A stretch of 64,000 nucleotides of DNA. Origin: Edaphosphingomonas laterariae (lineage in GTDB: Bacteria; Pseudomonadota; Alphaproteobacteria; Sphingomonadales; Sphingomonadaceae). Made by a program: the position numbers and the translations under genes. Below, one piece after another: positions 41,843 through 50,865 of this stretch (positions within the stretch are counted from its first letter, which is position 1; each line of letters starts with the position of its first letter). The notes beneath the pieces were generated by a model. It did not search any database. It saw only the letters and a program-made list of their open reading frames with translations, and was not told the DNA's origin. Location: the NCBI RefSeq assembly GCF_900188165.1, contig NZ_FZOS01000002.1, positions 124,001 through 188,000 of the forward strand, given 5' to 3'.

Positions 41843-44800
41843 ATGTTGCTCTCCGATGTGTCCGTCAAGCGACCCGTTTTCGCCGCGGTGATGGCGATCC
41901 TGCTGACCATCGTCGGCACGGTCGCCTTCTTCACCCTTTCGGTGCGCGAATATCCCGACGTCGATCCGCCGATCGTTTCGGTGGAGACGACCTATACCGG
42001 CGCCGCCGCCAATGTGGTGGAAAGCCGTGTCACCCAGCTGATCGAGGAACGGCTGGCGGGCATTGAGGGCATCCAGACGATCACGTCGCGGTCGCGCGAC
42101 GGCCAGTCCGACATTTCGGTGGAGTTCACCCCCGGACGTGACATCGATGCCGCCGCCAATGACGTGCGCGATCGCGTGGGCGGCGTGGCGGACGATCTGC
42201 CCGATGACGCGCTGCCGCCCGAAATCCGCAAGGTCGATGCGGACGCCCAGCCGATCCTGTGGTTCACCCTGTCGGCTCCGCCGGGATGGTCGCGCATCCA
42301 GCTTTCCGATTATGTCGATCGCGTGCTGGTCGATCGCTTTTCGGCGATCGACGGCGTGGCGCAGGTGCGGATCGGCGGCGAGGCGCGGCCGGCGATGCGC
42401 GTTTGGCTCAACCCCGAAAAGCTCGCCGCGTTCAGCCTGACGCCGGGTGACGTGGAATCCGCGCTGCGCACGCAGAATGTGGAGCTTCCGGCCGGCCGCA
42501 TCGAGGCGCAGAGCCAGAATGTCACCGTGCGCGTGAACCGCCCGTTCCAGACCGCGGCCGAGTTCGGCCAGCTGGTCGTCGGGCGTGGGGCAGGCGGCTA
42601 TCTGGTGCGCCTGTCCGACGTCGCGCGTGTCGAGGAGGCGCCTGAAAATCTTTATTCCTCGTTCCGCGCCAATGGCGAAACCGGGGTCGGCATCGGCATC
42701 ATCCGCCAGTCGGGCGCGAACACGCTGGCCGTGGCGGATGCGGCCAAGGCGGTGGCGGCGCAGATGCGCAAGAACCTGCCGGCGGGCATGACGATGGAGA
42801 CGGGGACGGACAGCTCGCTGTTCATCTCGCGCGCGATCGATGCCGTCTATCACACCATGGCCGAAGCGGCCGTGCTGGTGGTCGCGGTGATCTTCCTGTT
42901 CCTCGGCAGCTGGCGCGCGACGTTGATCCCGGCGGTGACGGTGCCGATCTGTTTGCTCGCCACCTTCGCCGTGCTCTGGTTCCTTGGCTTTTCGATCAAC
43001 CTCTTGACGCTGCTGGCGCTGGTGCTCGCGATCGGCCTTGTCGTCGACGATGCGATCGTGGTGCTGGAAAATGTCTATCACCGGATCGAGCAGGGCGAAG
43101 ACCCGCTGGCGGCGGCCTATCTGGGCACGCGACAGGTGGGTTTTGCCGTCATCTCGACCACGCTGGTGGTGTGCGCGGTGTTCGTGCCGGTGATGTTCAT
43201 CGCCGGCCAGTCCGGCCTGCTGTTCCGCGAGCTGGCGGCGGCGATGATCGGCGCGGTGGCCTTTTCGGGCTTCCTGGCGCTGACGCTGGCGCCGATGCTG
43301 TGTTCCAAGCTGCTGCGCAACGAAGAACGCGGCCGGCTGGCGCAATGGGTGGACGATCGCTTCCGCCGGATCGAGACGGGCTATGCGACCGTGCTGGAAC
43401 GCGCGCTCGGCCGCCCGCTGCTCGTGCTTGGTGGCGTGGGCGCGCTGCTGGCGGGGGCGGCGGGGCTGTTCCTGACCTTGCAGTCCGAACTGGTGCCGAC
43501 TGAGGATATCGGCATCATCACCATGCAGCTCAGCACTGCCGAAGGCACCGGGTTCGACGAACTCGAACGCCAGATGGCGCAGGTGGAAAAGATCGTCCTG
43601 CCGATGGTGGGCGACGGCGTGATCCGCCGGGCGATCACCCGCGCGCCCGCCAGTTTCGGCGCGACCGAGGATTTCAACAGCGGCGCGATGACGCTGTTCC
43701 TGAAGCCGTGGGAAGACCGCGACGTCAAGACGCAGGATGTGATTGACGAGATCAACGCCAAGCTGCGCGATCTGCCGGCGATGCGCGGCAACGCCACTTC
43801 GCCTTCGTCGCTGGGCGGCGGGCGCGGGCAGCCGCTCAACTTCGTCATCGCGGGCGCGAGCTATGAGGAACTGGCGCGGGCGCGCGATCGCATCCTTGCG
43901 GCGGCGGCGGACAATCCCGGCATCATCAACCTCGATTCCGATTATAAGGAAACCAAGCCGCAATTGCTGATCGACGTGAACACGGCGCGCGCCGGCGATC
44001 TGGGCGTGTCGGTGGATGCCGTCAGCCAGGCCCTGCAGACGCTGATGGGATCGCGCCGCGTTTCCACCTATGTCGATCGGGGCGAGGAATATCGCGTCAT
44101 CGTCCAGGCCGATCCGTCGGGCCGCAAGGTCGAACAGGATCTCGGCCGCGTCTATGTCCGTTCGATGTCGGGCCAGCTGGTCCCGCTCGCCAACCTCGTC
44201 ACCGTGCGCGAAAGCGCGGACGCGCGTGAACTCGGCCGTTTCAACAAGATGCGCGCCATCACGCTTTCGGGTGGCCTGGCGCCGGGCTATTCGCTGGGCA
44301 AGGCGCTGACCTTCCTGGAAGAACAGGCCGCCGCCTCGCCCGAGGTGACGGCCGTCGGCTATCGCGGCGAAAGCCATGCCTATAAGGAAAGCGGCGGATC
44401 GATCCTGATCGTGTTCCTGCTGACCATCGTCATCGTCTATCTGGTGCTGGCGGCGCAGTTCGAAAGCTTCGTGCACCCCGGCGTGATCATCACCACCGTG
44501 CCGCTGGCCGTGGCGGGTGGCGTGATCGGCCTGGCGGTGATGGGCCAGACGCTCAACCTCTACAGCCAGGTCGGCATCGTCATGCTCGTCGGGCTGGCGG
44601 CCAAGAACGGCATCCTGATCGTCGAATTCGCCAACCAGCTGCGCGACGAGGGCGTCGCCTTCATCGCGGCGATCCAGCAGGCGGCGGTGCGGCGTCTGCG
44701 GCCGATCCTGATGACCTCGATCGCGACGGTCGCGGGCGCCGTGCCGCTGATGATCGCCAGCGGCGCCGGTGCGGCCGCGCGTCGCGCGATCGGCGTGGTC

Positions 44801-44965
44801 GTCGTCTGGGGCGTCAGCATCGCGACGATCTTCACCCTGTTCATGATCCCGGTGCTCTATGTGCTGATGGCGCGGCGCACGGGTTCACCGCTCGCCGTGA
44901 CCCGCAAGCTTGAAGCGGCACTGGAAAATGGCGGCGGACCGGGGCACAGTCAGCCGGCAGAGTAA
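41843..44965 (+). CDS. RND multidrug efflux transporter permease (HAE1-like)
   Basis: A 1040-residue AcrB/MexF-type proton-driven pump with twelve helices and two large periplasmic loops. Helix 4 carries the proton-relay pair DD in GLVVDDAIVVLENVYHRIE, and helix 10/11 the Lys in GLAAKNGILIVEFANQ. The first periplasmic porter domain starts VREYPDVDPPIVSVETTYTGA. It should expel hydrophobic or amphiphilic compounds. It is expressed with the adaptor gene and ends in a terminator with five Ts. Confidence 0.95.
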   Translation: MLLSDVSVKRPVFAAVMAILLTIVGTVAFFTLSVREYPDVDPPIVSVETTYTGAAANVVESRVTQLIEERLAGIEGIQTITSRSRDGQSDISVEFTPGRDIDAAANDVRDRVGGVADDLPDDALPPEIRKVDADAQPILWFTLSAPPGWSRIQLSDYVDRVLVDRFSAIDGVAQVRIGGEARPAMRVWLNPEKLAAFSLTPGDVESALRTQNVELPAGRIEAQSQNVTVRVNRPFQTAAEFGQLVVGRGAGGYLVRLSDVARVEEAPENLYSSFRANGETGVGIGIIRQSGANTLAVADAAKAVAAQMRKNLPAGMTMETGTDSSLFISRAIDAVYHTMAEAAVLVVAVIFLFLGSWRATLIPAVTVPICLLATFAVLWFLGFSINLLTLLALVLAIGLVVDDAIVVLENVYHRIEQGEDPLAAAYLGTRQVGFAVISTTLVVCAVFVPVMFIAGQSGLLFRELAAAMIGAVAFSGFLALTLAPMLCSKLLRNEERGRLAQWVDDRFRRIETGYATVLERALGRPLLVLGGVGALLAGAAGLFLTLQSELVPTEDIGIITMQLSTAEGTGFDELERQMAQVEKIVLPMVGDGVIRRAITRAPASFGATEDFNSGAMTLFLKPWEDRDVKTQDVIDEINAKLRDLPAMRGNATSPSSLGGGRGQPLNFVIAGASYEELARARDRILAAAADNPGIINLDSDYKETKPQLLIDVNTARAGDLGVSVDAVSQALQTLMGSRRVSTYVDRGEEYRVIVQADPSGRKVEQDLGRVYVRSMSGQLVPLANLVTVRESADARELGRFNKMRAITLSGGLAPGYSLGKALTFLEEQAAASPEVTAVGYRGESHAYKESGGSILIVFLLTIVIVYLVLAAQFESFVHPGVIITTVPLAVAGGVIGLAVMGQTLNLYSQVGIVMLVGLAAKNGILIVEFANQLRDEGVAFIAAIQQAAVRRLRPILMTSIATVAGAVPLMIASGAGAAARRAIGVVVVWGVSIATIFTLFMIPVLYVLMARRTGSPLAVTRKLEAALENGGGPGHSQPAE

Positions 44966-44989
44966 GCGGCCGGGGGCGGCCGCCTTTTT
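44966..44989 (+). terminator. Terminator of the RND efflux operon
   Basis: Arms GCGGCC and GGCCGC with a 6-base loop, followed by C and five Ts. The stem begins directly after the permease stop codon. Confidence 0.8.
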
Positions 44990-45007
44990 GGGGGGAATGA
45001 GCCAGGA

Positions 45008-45562
45008 ATGGGCCAGATCGCTTCGCAGTCGCAGCTTCGCATGGGTTTGATTCGCTGGGCGATCGTGCTCGTTCCGCTGGTTCTGATGCTCGGCATCGGA
45101 TCGGGCTGGCTGTCCAATTCGGGTTACCGCAACCCGTGGTTCGTGGCGCTGGCCAAGCCCGCCTTCATGCCGCCGGGCTGGGCGTTTCCGGTGGCGTGGA
45201 CGATCCTCTATGTGCTGATGGGTTTCGCGCTGGCGCTGATCGTGGCGGCGCGCGGCGCGCGCGGGCGCGAGGTGGCGATCGCGCTGTTCGCCGTCCAGCT
45301 GCTCCTGAACCTCGCCTGGTCGCCCTTGTTCTTCGCCGCGCATCAGGTGACGGCCGCACTGGCGCTGATCGCCATCCTGACGCTTGTCGTTACCGTAACG
45401 ATATGGCGTTTCTGGCGCATCCGGCCGGTGGCGGGGCTGCTTCTGCTGCCCTATCTCGGCTGGCTGATCTTCGCTTCGGCCCTCAATTATGAGGTGATGC
45501 GGCTTAATCCCGATGCGGAATCGCTTGCACCCGGGCGCGCGCGCACCCAGATCAGTCTTTGA
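45008..45562 (+). CDS. TspO/MBR family membrane protein
   Basis: A 184-residue protein with five helices in the TspO arrangement. Landmarks are NPWFVALAKPAFMPPGWAFPVAWTILYVLMGFALAL (the conserved PPxxxFxxxWxxLY) and LNLAWSPLFFAAHQ, plus PYLGWLIFASALNYEVMRLN. TspO binds tetrapyrroles and cholesterol-like ligands and, in Rhodobacter, down-regulates photosynthesis genes. The role in a non-photosynthetic strain is unclear. The C-terminus has a 20-residue hydrophilic tail beyond the usual end. Confidence 0.92.
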   Translation: MGQIASQSQLRMGLIRWAIVLVPLVLMLGIGSGWLSNSGYRNPWFVALAKPAFMPPGWAFPVAWTILYVLMGFALALIVAARGARGREVAIALFAVQLLLNLAWSPLFFAAHQVTAALALIAILTLVVTVTIWRFWRIRPVAGLLLLPYLGWLIFASALNYEVMRLNPDAESLAPGRARTQISL

Positions 45563-45593
45563 TTCGGACACGCGCACGGGAGCGCCAAGCGAC

Positions 45594-45887
45594 ATGCAAT
45601 CTGAGAACCGCATTTTCGACGATCTGGTGAAGGTGCTGAACGGCGCGGCGGGCACGCTGGCCGGGATGGGCCGCGAGGCCGAGGCCACAGCCCGTGAGCG
45701 GGCGAAGGAGTGGATCGGCGGGCTCGATTTCGTCAGCCGCGACGAGTTCGAGGCGGTGAAGGCAATGGCCGCCGCCGCGCGCGACGAGGCTGATGCACTG
45801 AAGGCGCGGCTCGACGCGCTGGAGGCGGGTTCTGCCAAGCCCAAGACAGCAAAGGCGAAGCCGGGTGCGGATGCCGCCGACGCTTAA
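45594..45887 (+). CDS. ubiK: Accessory factor UbiK family protein (BMFP)
   Basis: A 97-residue protein with the UbiK/BMFP core: NRIFDDLVKVLNGAAGTLAGM, then a helix-turn coiled coil around VSRDEFEAVKAMAAAARDEADALKARLDALE. UbiK proteins act as accessory factors for ubiquinone biosynthesis and bind membranes as trimers. A Lys/Pro/Ala tail follows the coiled coil. The ATG at 45594 is chosen to start just before the conserved region. Confidence 0.9.
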   Translation: MQSENRIFDDLVKVLNGAAGTLAGMGREAEATARERAKEWIGGLDFVSRDEFEAVKAMAAAARDEADALKARLDALEAGSAKPKTAKAKPGADAADA

Positions 45888-45918
45888 CCTATTTCATCCA
45901 CAGCTTTCTGACGCATTG

Positions 45919-45943
45919 GCGCCCGGGCCGAAGGCCCGGGCGC
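45919..45943 (+). terminator. Strong GC hairpin after ubiK
   Basis: A perfect 11-base stem, GCGCCCGGGCC and GGCCCGGGCGC, with a GAA loop. It begins 32 bases after the ubiK stop. Confidence 0.75.
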
Positions 45944-46001
45944 TTGCCACTTGTGGCGCACGGGTTCACCCTGGCCTCGCAACGCCCGTGGGGAGGGGCA
46001 T

Positions 46002-46511
46002 ATGACCGTAGATGATTTCGAGAGCGGCCGGGACGCCAGCGCCCCGATCGAGATGCTCGAACAATATTTCGCCGCCCACGGCTGGAACCATGAACGCAAT
46101 GGCGACGAGGAGATCGTGGCCACCTTCCAGGGCAGCTGGGCGCAATATGAGCTGCGCGCGGTGTGGCGCGAGGAAGATCGCGTGCTCCAGTTCCTGGCGC
46201 TGCCCGATATCCGCGTGCCCGCCGACAAGCGGCTGACGATTTACGAAACGATCGGCCTGATCAACGAACAGCTGTGGATCGGCCATTTCGAAATGTGGGC
46301 GTCGTCCGGCATGCTGCTGTTCCGCCACGCCACCTTGCTCGAAAACGGGCAGGAATCGGTGCTGACGATCGAACAGGCGGAAACGCTGGTCGAAGCCGCG
46401 ATCGACGAGTGCGAGCGTTTCTACCCGGTGTTCCAGTTCGTGCTGTGGGCCGACAAGAACCCGCAGGAAGCGATTGCCGCCGCCCTGATCGAGACGCAGG
46501 GCGAGGCCTGA
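46002..46511 (+). CDS. YbjN domain-containing protein
   Basis: A 169-residue cytosolic protein with the YbjN/T3S-chaperone-like fold: EMLEQYFAAHGWNHERNGDEEIVATFQG, LQFLALPDIRVPADKRLTIYETIGLINEQLWIGHFEM, LLFRHATLLE and the closing helix IDECERFYPVFQFVLW. YbjN proteins are described as sensory or chaperone-like with no fixed activity. The ATG at 46002 is preceded by GGGGAGGGG. It lies 45 bases from proC; the ybjN-proC order is one I recall from sphingomonads. Confidence 0.88.
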   Translation: MTVDDFESGRDASAPIEMLEQYFAAHGWNHERNGDEEIVATFQGSWAQYELRAVWREEDRVLQFLALPDIRVPADKRLTIYETIGLINEQLWIGHFEMWASSGMLLFRHATLLENGQESVLTIEQAETLVEAAIDECERFYPVFQFVLWADKNPQEAIAAALIETQGEA

Positions 46512-46556
46512 GCCGGGCGTTCGATCGCGCCGGCGGGACGATCTGGAGGATATTGC

Positions 46557-47375
46557 GTGTCTGAACTTCTGGAAGGGCCGCTGTGGCTGGTCGGGGCCGG
46601 CAATATGGGCGGCGCCATGCTGCGCGGCTGGCTGGCGGCGGGCGTCGATCCGCGCCAGGTGATCGTGATCGATCCGGCGGCGAAGGATCTTCCTGAAGGC
46701 GTGATCGCGCTGCCCGCGCCCCCGCCCGATGGCGCGGCGCCTGCGGTGCTGGTGCTCGCGGTGAAGCCGCAATTGCTTGATGTCGTGGCCCCGGGGATCG
46801 CCCCCGCGCTGGAACGTGAAACGCTGCTGGTGTCGATCCTCGCCGGGGTCGAGGTCGCGTCGCTGCGCCAGCGTTTCCCGCATCCGGCGGGCGTGGTGCG
46901 GGTGATGCCGAACACGCCGGTGGCGATCGGCAAGGGCGTGATGGCGCTCCACGGATCGGGCCTGTCGGCGGACGCCGCGGCGCTGGCGGAACGGCTCACC
47001 CGGCCGTTGGGGCTGGTCGAATGGATCGAGCGCGAGGATCAGTTCGATGCGGTGACGGCGCTGTCCGGCTGTGGCCCGGCTTTCCTGTTCCGTTTCATCG
47101 ACGCGATGGCCGATGCCGGTGCGGCGCTGGGCCTGCCGGCCGATCAGGCCGCGCGGCTGGCGGTGGCGACGGTGGAGGGCGCAGCCCTGCTCGCCGCCCG
47201 GTCGGATGAAAGCCCCGCCATCCTCGCCGATCGCGTCGCCAGCCCCGGCGGCAGCACGCGCGAGGGGATGAACGTGCTCGACAAGGACGGCGCGATCCGC
47301 GACCTCCTTGCCCGCACGCTTGCCGCTTCCGCCCGCCGCAACGCCGAGATGGCCGCCGCCGCGCGCGGCGAGTGA
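46557..47375 (+). CDS. proC: Pyrroline-5-carboxylate reductase
   Basis: A 272-residue NAD(P)H-dependent enzyme catalysing the last step of proline synthesis. The Rossmann glycine motif is LVGAGNMGGAML near the N-terminus; family motifs VMPNTPVAIGKGVMAL, ALSGCGPAFLFRFIDAM and the signature VASPGGSTREGMNVLD are intact. It begins at GTG 46557, supported by GGAGGA seven bases upstream. Confidence 0.95.
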   Translation: MSELLEGPLWLVGAGNMGGAMLRGWLAAGVDPRQVIVIDPAAKDLPEGVIALPAPPPDGAAPAVLVLAVKPQLLDVVAPGIAPALERETLLVSILAGVEVASLRQRFPHPAGVVRVMPNTPVAIGKGVMALHGSGLSADAAALAERLTRPLGLVEWIEREDQFDAVTALSGCGPAFLFRFIDAMADAGAALGLPADQAARLAVATVEGAALLAARSDESPAILADRVASPGGSTREGMNVLDKDGAIRDLLARTLAASARRNAEMAAAARGE

Positions 47376-47485
47376 CGCTTGCTCGGGGCGATTGCCGACG
47401 TCCCCACCCAATGCGCCCGTCATGCCCATGCGATTGACTTCGCCGCGCTGCCGGCGAAGCTGTGGCGATGGGGAGTAATGCGCTT

Positions 47486-47947
47486 ATGGTGAAGCCGATC
47501 GTCCTGGGCACGCTGATCGCCGGCACGCTCGATCTCTTGTCCGCCTTTCTGTTTGCCGGGATGGCGGGGATGCCGCCGATGGCGGTCCTCCGTTTCGTTG
47601 CCAGCGGGCCGTTCGGCGAAGTGCCGACGGCGACGGCCGGTTGGGCGATCGTCGGCACGCTCGTCCATTTCGGCATCATGGCGATGATGGTGGCCGCTTA
47701 TATGATGGCGGCACCGCGCATGCCCGCGCTGCTGCGGCATCCGATCGCCGCCGGCATGGCTTATGGCGTGCTGCTGTGGCTGGTGATGTACTGGCTGGTG
47801 CGGCCGATGCGCTGGCCCGATATGCCGTTGCCGCACACCGCCTGGGGCATCGCCAACCAGCTATTCTCGCACTGCATTTTGGTTGGCATTCCGATCGCGC
47901 TGATCGCCGCGCGCTTCTGGCGGCGCCCGGCGTTCGCGACGGCCTAG
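47486..47947 (+). CDS. Four-helix membrane protein of unknown function
   Basis: A 153-residue protein with four predicted helices (about 4-24, 46-73, 88-108, 125-148) and no catalytic motif I recognise. The patterns GTLIAGTLDLLSAFLFAGMAG and MAYGVLLWLVMYWLVRPMRWP are shared with uncharacterised alphaproteobacterial membrane proteins as I recall. The start is uncertain; ATG 47486 follows GGGGAG by ten bases, and ATG 47468 is the alternative. Confidence 0.75.
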   Translation: MVKPIVLGTLIAGTLDLLSAFLFAGMAGMPPMAVLRFVASGPFGEVPTATAGWAIVGTLVHFGIMAMMVAAYMMAAPRMPALLRHPIAAGMAYGVLLWLVMYWLVRPMRWPDMPLPHTAWGIANQLFSHCILVGIPIALIAARFWRRPAFATA

Positions 47948-47966
47948 GCTTTCCCCACGCCAATGC

Positions 47967-48003
47967 GGGGCTCAGGGGCTGATCCGCGAAGCCCCTGAGC
48001 CCC
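47967..48003. terminator. Bidirectional terminator, 14-base stem
   Basis: Perfect arms GGGGCTCAGGGGCT and AGCCCCTGAGCCCC around a 9-base loop, between two convergent genes ending at 47947 and 48015. Confidence 0.85.
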
Positions 48004-48014
48004 CGGCAGCCGGA

Positions 48015-48671
48015 TCAGGCGAGCTTGAAGCCCTCCCAATTGGCCGCCGAAGTGAGTGTCTTGTTATTTTCCTCGGTCAATGCGGCGTGGAGCTTGGGGA
48101 AGATGTCCCGCTCCTCCTCGCGCATATGGGCTTCCGCCATGATACGGAACTCCGCCAGCTCCATGGCGAATTGGGGCGCATCCTTGGCCATGCGGTCGAG
48201 CATGAACAGGTGCTGCTTCACATAGCCATGATCGTGGTTGAGCTTGTCGGCATCGGCCTTGTCGCCCCATTCGCGGAGCGCCGGGTAGATCACCGTCTCC
48301 TCGGTGAAGGTGTGCTTCTCCAGCGCGCGGCGTAGCTGGCCGAGCAGGATGGCGCGCCGGCGCGGATGGCTGCTGTCGGTGGCCTGCAACTGATCGAACA
48401 GCGCCAGCGCGGCGCGATGTTCCGCTTTCACCGCCTCGAACCAATCGCCCGCCAGCGCCGATGGTGCCTGCATCGCCGCCCGCCGGCCGAGATTGGCGAG
48501 CAGGCCGGTGGCCAGCCCCGCCGCCGCCACGCCCAGCACGGTCGCGGTGCTGGCGCCGGCATGATCGCGATTTGTGCTGGCGGCCCGGCTGCGCGGCGCG
48601 CTGCGGCGCTGTGGCGCGGTGTTGGCCGGCGTGGTCGTGCGGCTACGATTCTCCTGTGCCCTGGTGGCCAT
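48015..48671 (-). CDS. Hemerythrin-like (HHE) domain protein
   Basis: A 218-residue protein. The N-terminal 45 residues are polar and basic (TRAQENRSRTTTPANTAPQ), then one hydrophobic stretch (STATVLGVAAAGLATGLLANLG) and a C-terminal four-helix HHE domain with iron-ligand-type histidines: KAEHRAALALFDQL, EKHTFTEETVIYPAL, NHDHGYVKQHLFML and MREEERDIFPKLH. HHE proteins bind iron and respond to oxygen, NO or peroxide. The start ATG 48671 follows AGGAG. It is divergent from the DUF418 gene. Confidence 0.88.
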   Translation of the reverse strand: MATRAQENRSRTTTPANTAPQRRSAPRSRAASTNRDHAGASTATVLGVAAAGLATGLLANLGRRAAMQAPSALAGDWFEAVKAEHRAALALFDQLQATDSSHPRRRAILLGQLRRALEKHTFTEETVIYPALREWGDKADADKLNHDHGYVKQHLFMLDRMAKDAPQFAMELAEFRIMAEAHMREEERDIFPKLHAALTEENNKTLTSAANWEGFKLA

Positions 48672-48776
48672 GTGACGCTCCTGTGGCTTTATGGGGAAGG
48701 GGTTGCACGAAGAACCCTTCGCCGCCGCGCCTGTTCCGCGGTTGACCGCGCCTGCGGGGCGGGACATGGCGGCGAC

Positions 48777-50006
48777 ATGCCTGCCTCACCGCCGCGCCTG
48801 ATATCGCTCGATGGCCTGCGCGGGCTGGCCGTGATGGGCATCCTGCTGATGAACATCGCCGGTTTTGCGCTGCCTGCCGCCGCTTATTTCAACCCGCTGG
48901 CCTATCGCCCGGCGGGCCCGGCCGAACTGGCGCTATGGGCGATCGAGTTCGTGCTGGTCGATACCAAGATGCGCGCGCTCTTCTCCTTGCTGTTCGGCGC
49001 CAGCCTGCTCCTCGTGCTCGATCGCGCCCGCGCCGCCGGCATGGACAGCGAACGCGCCCATTTCCGGCGGATGGGCTGGTTGGCGCTGTTCGGCCTGATC
49101 CATTATTATCTGATCTGGCATGGCGATATCCTGCTGCTCTACGCCGTGGTCGGCTGCGCGGCATGGTTCTTCAGCGAGGCATCGACGCGCGATCTGATCC
49201 GCTGGGGGCTGTTGCTGATCGCGCTCCAGTGCCTGATCTTCATCGCCCTGTTCGTCGCCATCACGCTCGACGGGCCGGGCAGCGAAGGCTGGCGCGCGGT
49301 GCAGGAGGAATTCGGCGTGCCCGCCGCTGCAACCATCGCCCGCGACCTCGCGCTTCATCGCGGCAGCTATGCCGGGCTGGTCGCCCACCGGCTGTTCGAC
49401 GCGGGATGGCTGCCGCTCACCCAGATCCTGCTGTTCGGATGCGAGACGCTGGGGTTGATGCTGCTTGGCATGGCGGGGCTGCGCAGCGGCTTCCTGACCG
49501 GTGGCTGGGGCCGCATGCGCTATCTGCGCGCCGCCGCGATCGGCTATGCGATCGGCCTGCCGCTTACCCTGCTGGTCGCGTGGCTATGCTGGCGGAGCGG
49601 TTTCGATGCCCGGATGATCCTGGCCGCCGCCTTTCCGCTCGGCGTGCCGGCCCGGCCGTTCATGCTGCTCGGCCATGCCGCGCTGGCGCTTGCCTGGCTG
49701 GCCGGGCCACCGTCGCCGCTGCGGACCAGGGTAGCGGCAGCGGGGCGAGCGGCCTTCACCAACTATCTCGGCGCCAGCCTGGTGATGACGGCGCTGTTCT
49801 ATGGCTATGGCGCGGGCCTCTACGGCACGCTCGGTCGCTTTGCGCTGTTGGGGGTGGTGGCTGGCGCCTGGCTGCTGATGCTGCTGTGGAGCAAGCCGTG
49901 GCTGGGCCGATTCGCTTATGGCCCGTTGGAATGGCTGTGGCGTTCGCTGGCCCGTGGCAAAATGCAGCCGATGCGAAAGTTGGATATTGCGAGGCACTCT
50001 CAGTAG
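48777..50006 (+). CDS. DUF418 / YeiB-type membrane protein
   Basis: A 409-residue polytopic protein with about ten helices. It opens with RLISLDGLRGLAVMGILLMNIAGF, the YeiB/DUF418 signature (D-x-LRG-A), and contains LFSLLFGASLLLVLDRARAAG, LFGLIHYYLIWHGDIL and the C-terminal DUF418 block FTNYLGASLVMTALFYGYGAGLYG. Related to acyltransferase 3-type membrane proteins; the activity is unknown. Start ATG at 48777 lies on the conserved segment. Confidence 0.88.
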   Translation: MPASPPRLISLDGLRGLAVMGILLMNIAGFALPAAAYFNPLAYRPAGPAELALWAIEFVLVDTKMRALFSLLFGASLLLVLDRARAAGMDSERAHFRRMGWLALFGLIHYYLIWHGDILLLYAVVGCAAWFFSEASTRDLIRWGLLLIALQCLIFIALFVAITLDGPGSEGWRAVQEEFGVPAAATIARDLALHRGSYAGLVAHRLFDAGWLPLTQILLFGCETLGLMLLGMAGLRSGFLTGGWGRMRYLRAAAIGYAIGLPLTLLVAWLCWRSGFDARMILAAAFPLGVPARPFMLLGHAALALAWLAGPPSPLRTRVAAAGRAAFTNYLGASLVMTALFYGYGAGLYGTLGRFALLGVVAGAWLLMLLWSKPWLGRFAYGPLEWLWRSLARGKMQPMRKLDIARHSQ

Positions 50007-50040
50007 CTGCTATCAAGGCTTCGACAGATGGAGAGCGTTG

Positions 50041-50211
50041 ATGGTCGTTTGCGTTTGCAATGCGATTCGCGAGAAGGATGTCCGGGCTGCGGCGCGGGAA
50101 GGCCATAGCTCGCCTTGCCAGGCCTATGCTTCGCTCGGCCGGCGCGCGCGGTGCGGCCAATGCGTGCCATTCGCACGAGAAATCATCGCTTCGGAACGTG
50201 CGACTGCGTAA
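50041..50211 (+). CDS. bfd: Bacterioferritin-associated ferredoxin (short [2Fe-2S] protein)
   Basis: A 56-residue protein that opens MVVCVCNAIREKDVR and continues to RARCGQCVPFAREI: the cysteines C4, C6, C38 and C41 match the Bfd/BFD-like [2Fe-2S] pattern CxC...CxxC. Bfd reduces bacterioferritin to release stored iron. It sits 95 bases upstream of the bacterioferritin gene in the same direction. The start ATG 50041 is fixed by the conserved N-terminus. Confidence 0.93.
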   Translation: MVVCVCNAIREKDVRAAAREGHSSPCQAYASLGRRARCGQCVPFAREIIASERATA

Positions 50212-50228
50212 CGCTCTCAACTAAAAAC

Positions 50229-50248
50229 TGGCGGATTTCCGCCATTTT
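50229..50248 (+). terminator. Terminator after bfd
   Basis: Arms TGGCGG and CCGCCA with an ATTT loop, then four Ts, 17 bases after the bfd stop. It separates bfd from bfr, which has a TATAAT-like element at 50275-50280, so bfr may have its own promoter. Confidence 0.7.
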
Positions 50249-50306
50249 CCAGTGATTTCCAAAGTCATTCCGGCTATAATCCCGCCCGTATAGCCGGAGA
50301 TTTATC

Positions 50307-50789
50307 ATGAAGGGCGACCCCAAGGTCATCGATTATTTGAACGAGGTGCTCAAGAACGAGCTTACCGCGATCAACCAGTATTTCCTCCATTATCGCATGC
50401 TCGAACATTGGGGCGTCAAGAAGCTCGCCAAGTTCGAATATGGCGAATCGATCGACGAGATGAAGCATGCCGACAAGCTGTCGGAACGCATCCTCTTCCT
50501 CGACGGCCTCCCCAATTTCCAGCTGCTCGGCCGGCTCAAGATCGGCGAGACGGTGGAGGAAATCCTGCAGGCCGACCTCGACCTCGAAAATGAAGCGATC
50601 CCGCTGCTGCGCGAGGCGATCGTGCATTGCGAGCAGGTACGCGACTTCGTGACGCGCGATCTGCTGCTCCACATCCTCGACAGCGAGGAAGAGCATGTCG
50701 ATTCGCTGGAGAAACAGTTCGACATGATCGAACGCATGGGCATCCAGAACTACATCCAGCTCCAGTCCGAACCCGCCAGCGACAGCTGA
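50307..50789 (+). CDS. bfr: Bacterioferritin
   Basis: A 160-residue ferritin-like protein that stores iron in a 24-subunit shell. Ferroxidase-site residues E18, E51, H54, E94, E127 and H130 are all present at the standard positions, and M52 in [10 protein letters not shown] is the axial ligand of the inter-subunit heme. The start [14 protein letters not shown] is the canonical Bfr N-terminus. Adjacent to bfd. Confidence 0.97.
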   Translation: MKGDPKVIDYLNEVLKNELTAINQYFLHYRMLEHWGVKKLAKFEYGESIDEMKHADKLSERILFLDGLPNFQLLGRLKIGETVEEILQADLDLENEAIPLLREAIVHCEQVRDFVTRDLLLHILDSEEEHVDSLEKQFDMIERMGIQNYIQLQSEPASDS

Positions 50790-50865
50790 GCCCGGACATG
50801 AACCATCGGGGGGAGCGCGCCCTGCTCCTCCCGTTCGGCCGCCTGGCCGGCGGCCCTATCGGCGC

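Noticed and set aside
41279-44476. A minus-strand open frame of about 1065 codons antisense to the RND pump genes.
   Set aside because: Its composition (His, Arg, Asp, Ala-rich, no domain) is typical of the shadow of a GC-rich coding gene. The plus strand encodes a full RND permease with known motifs.
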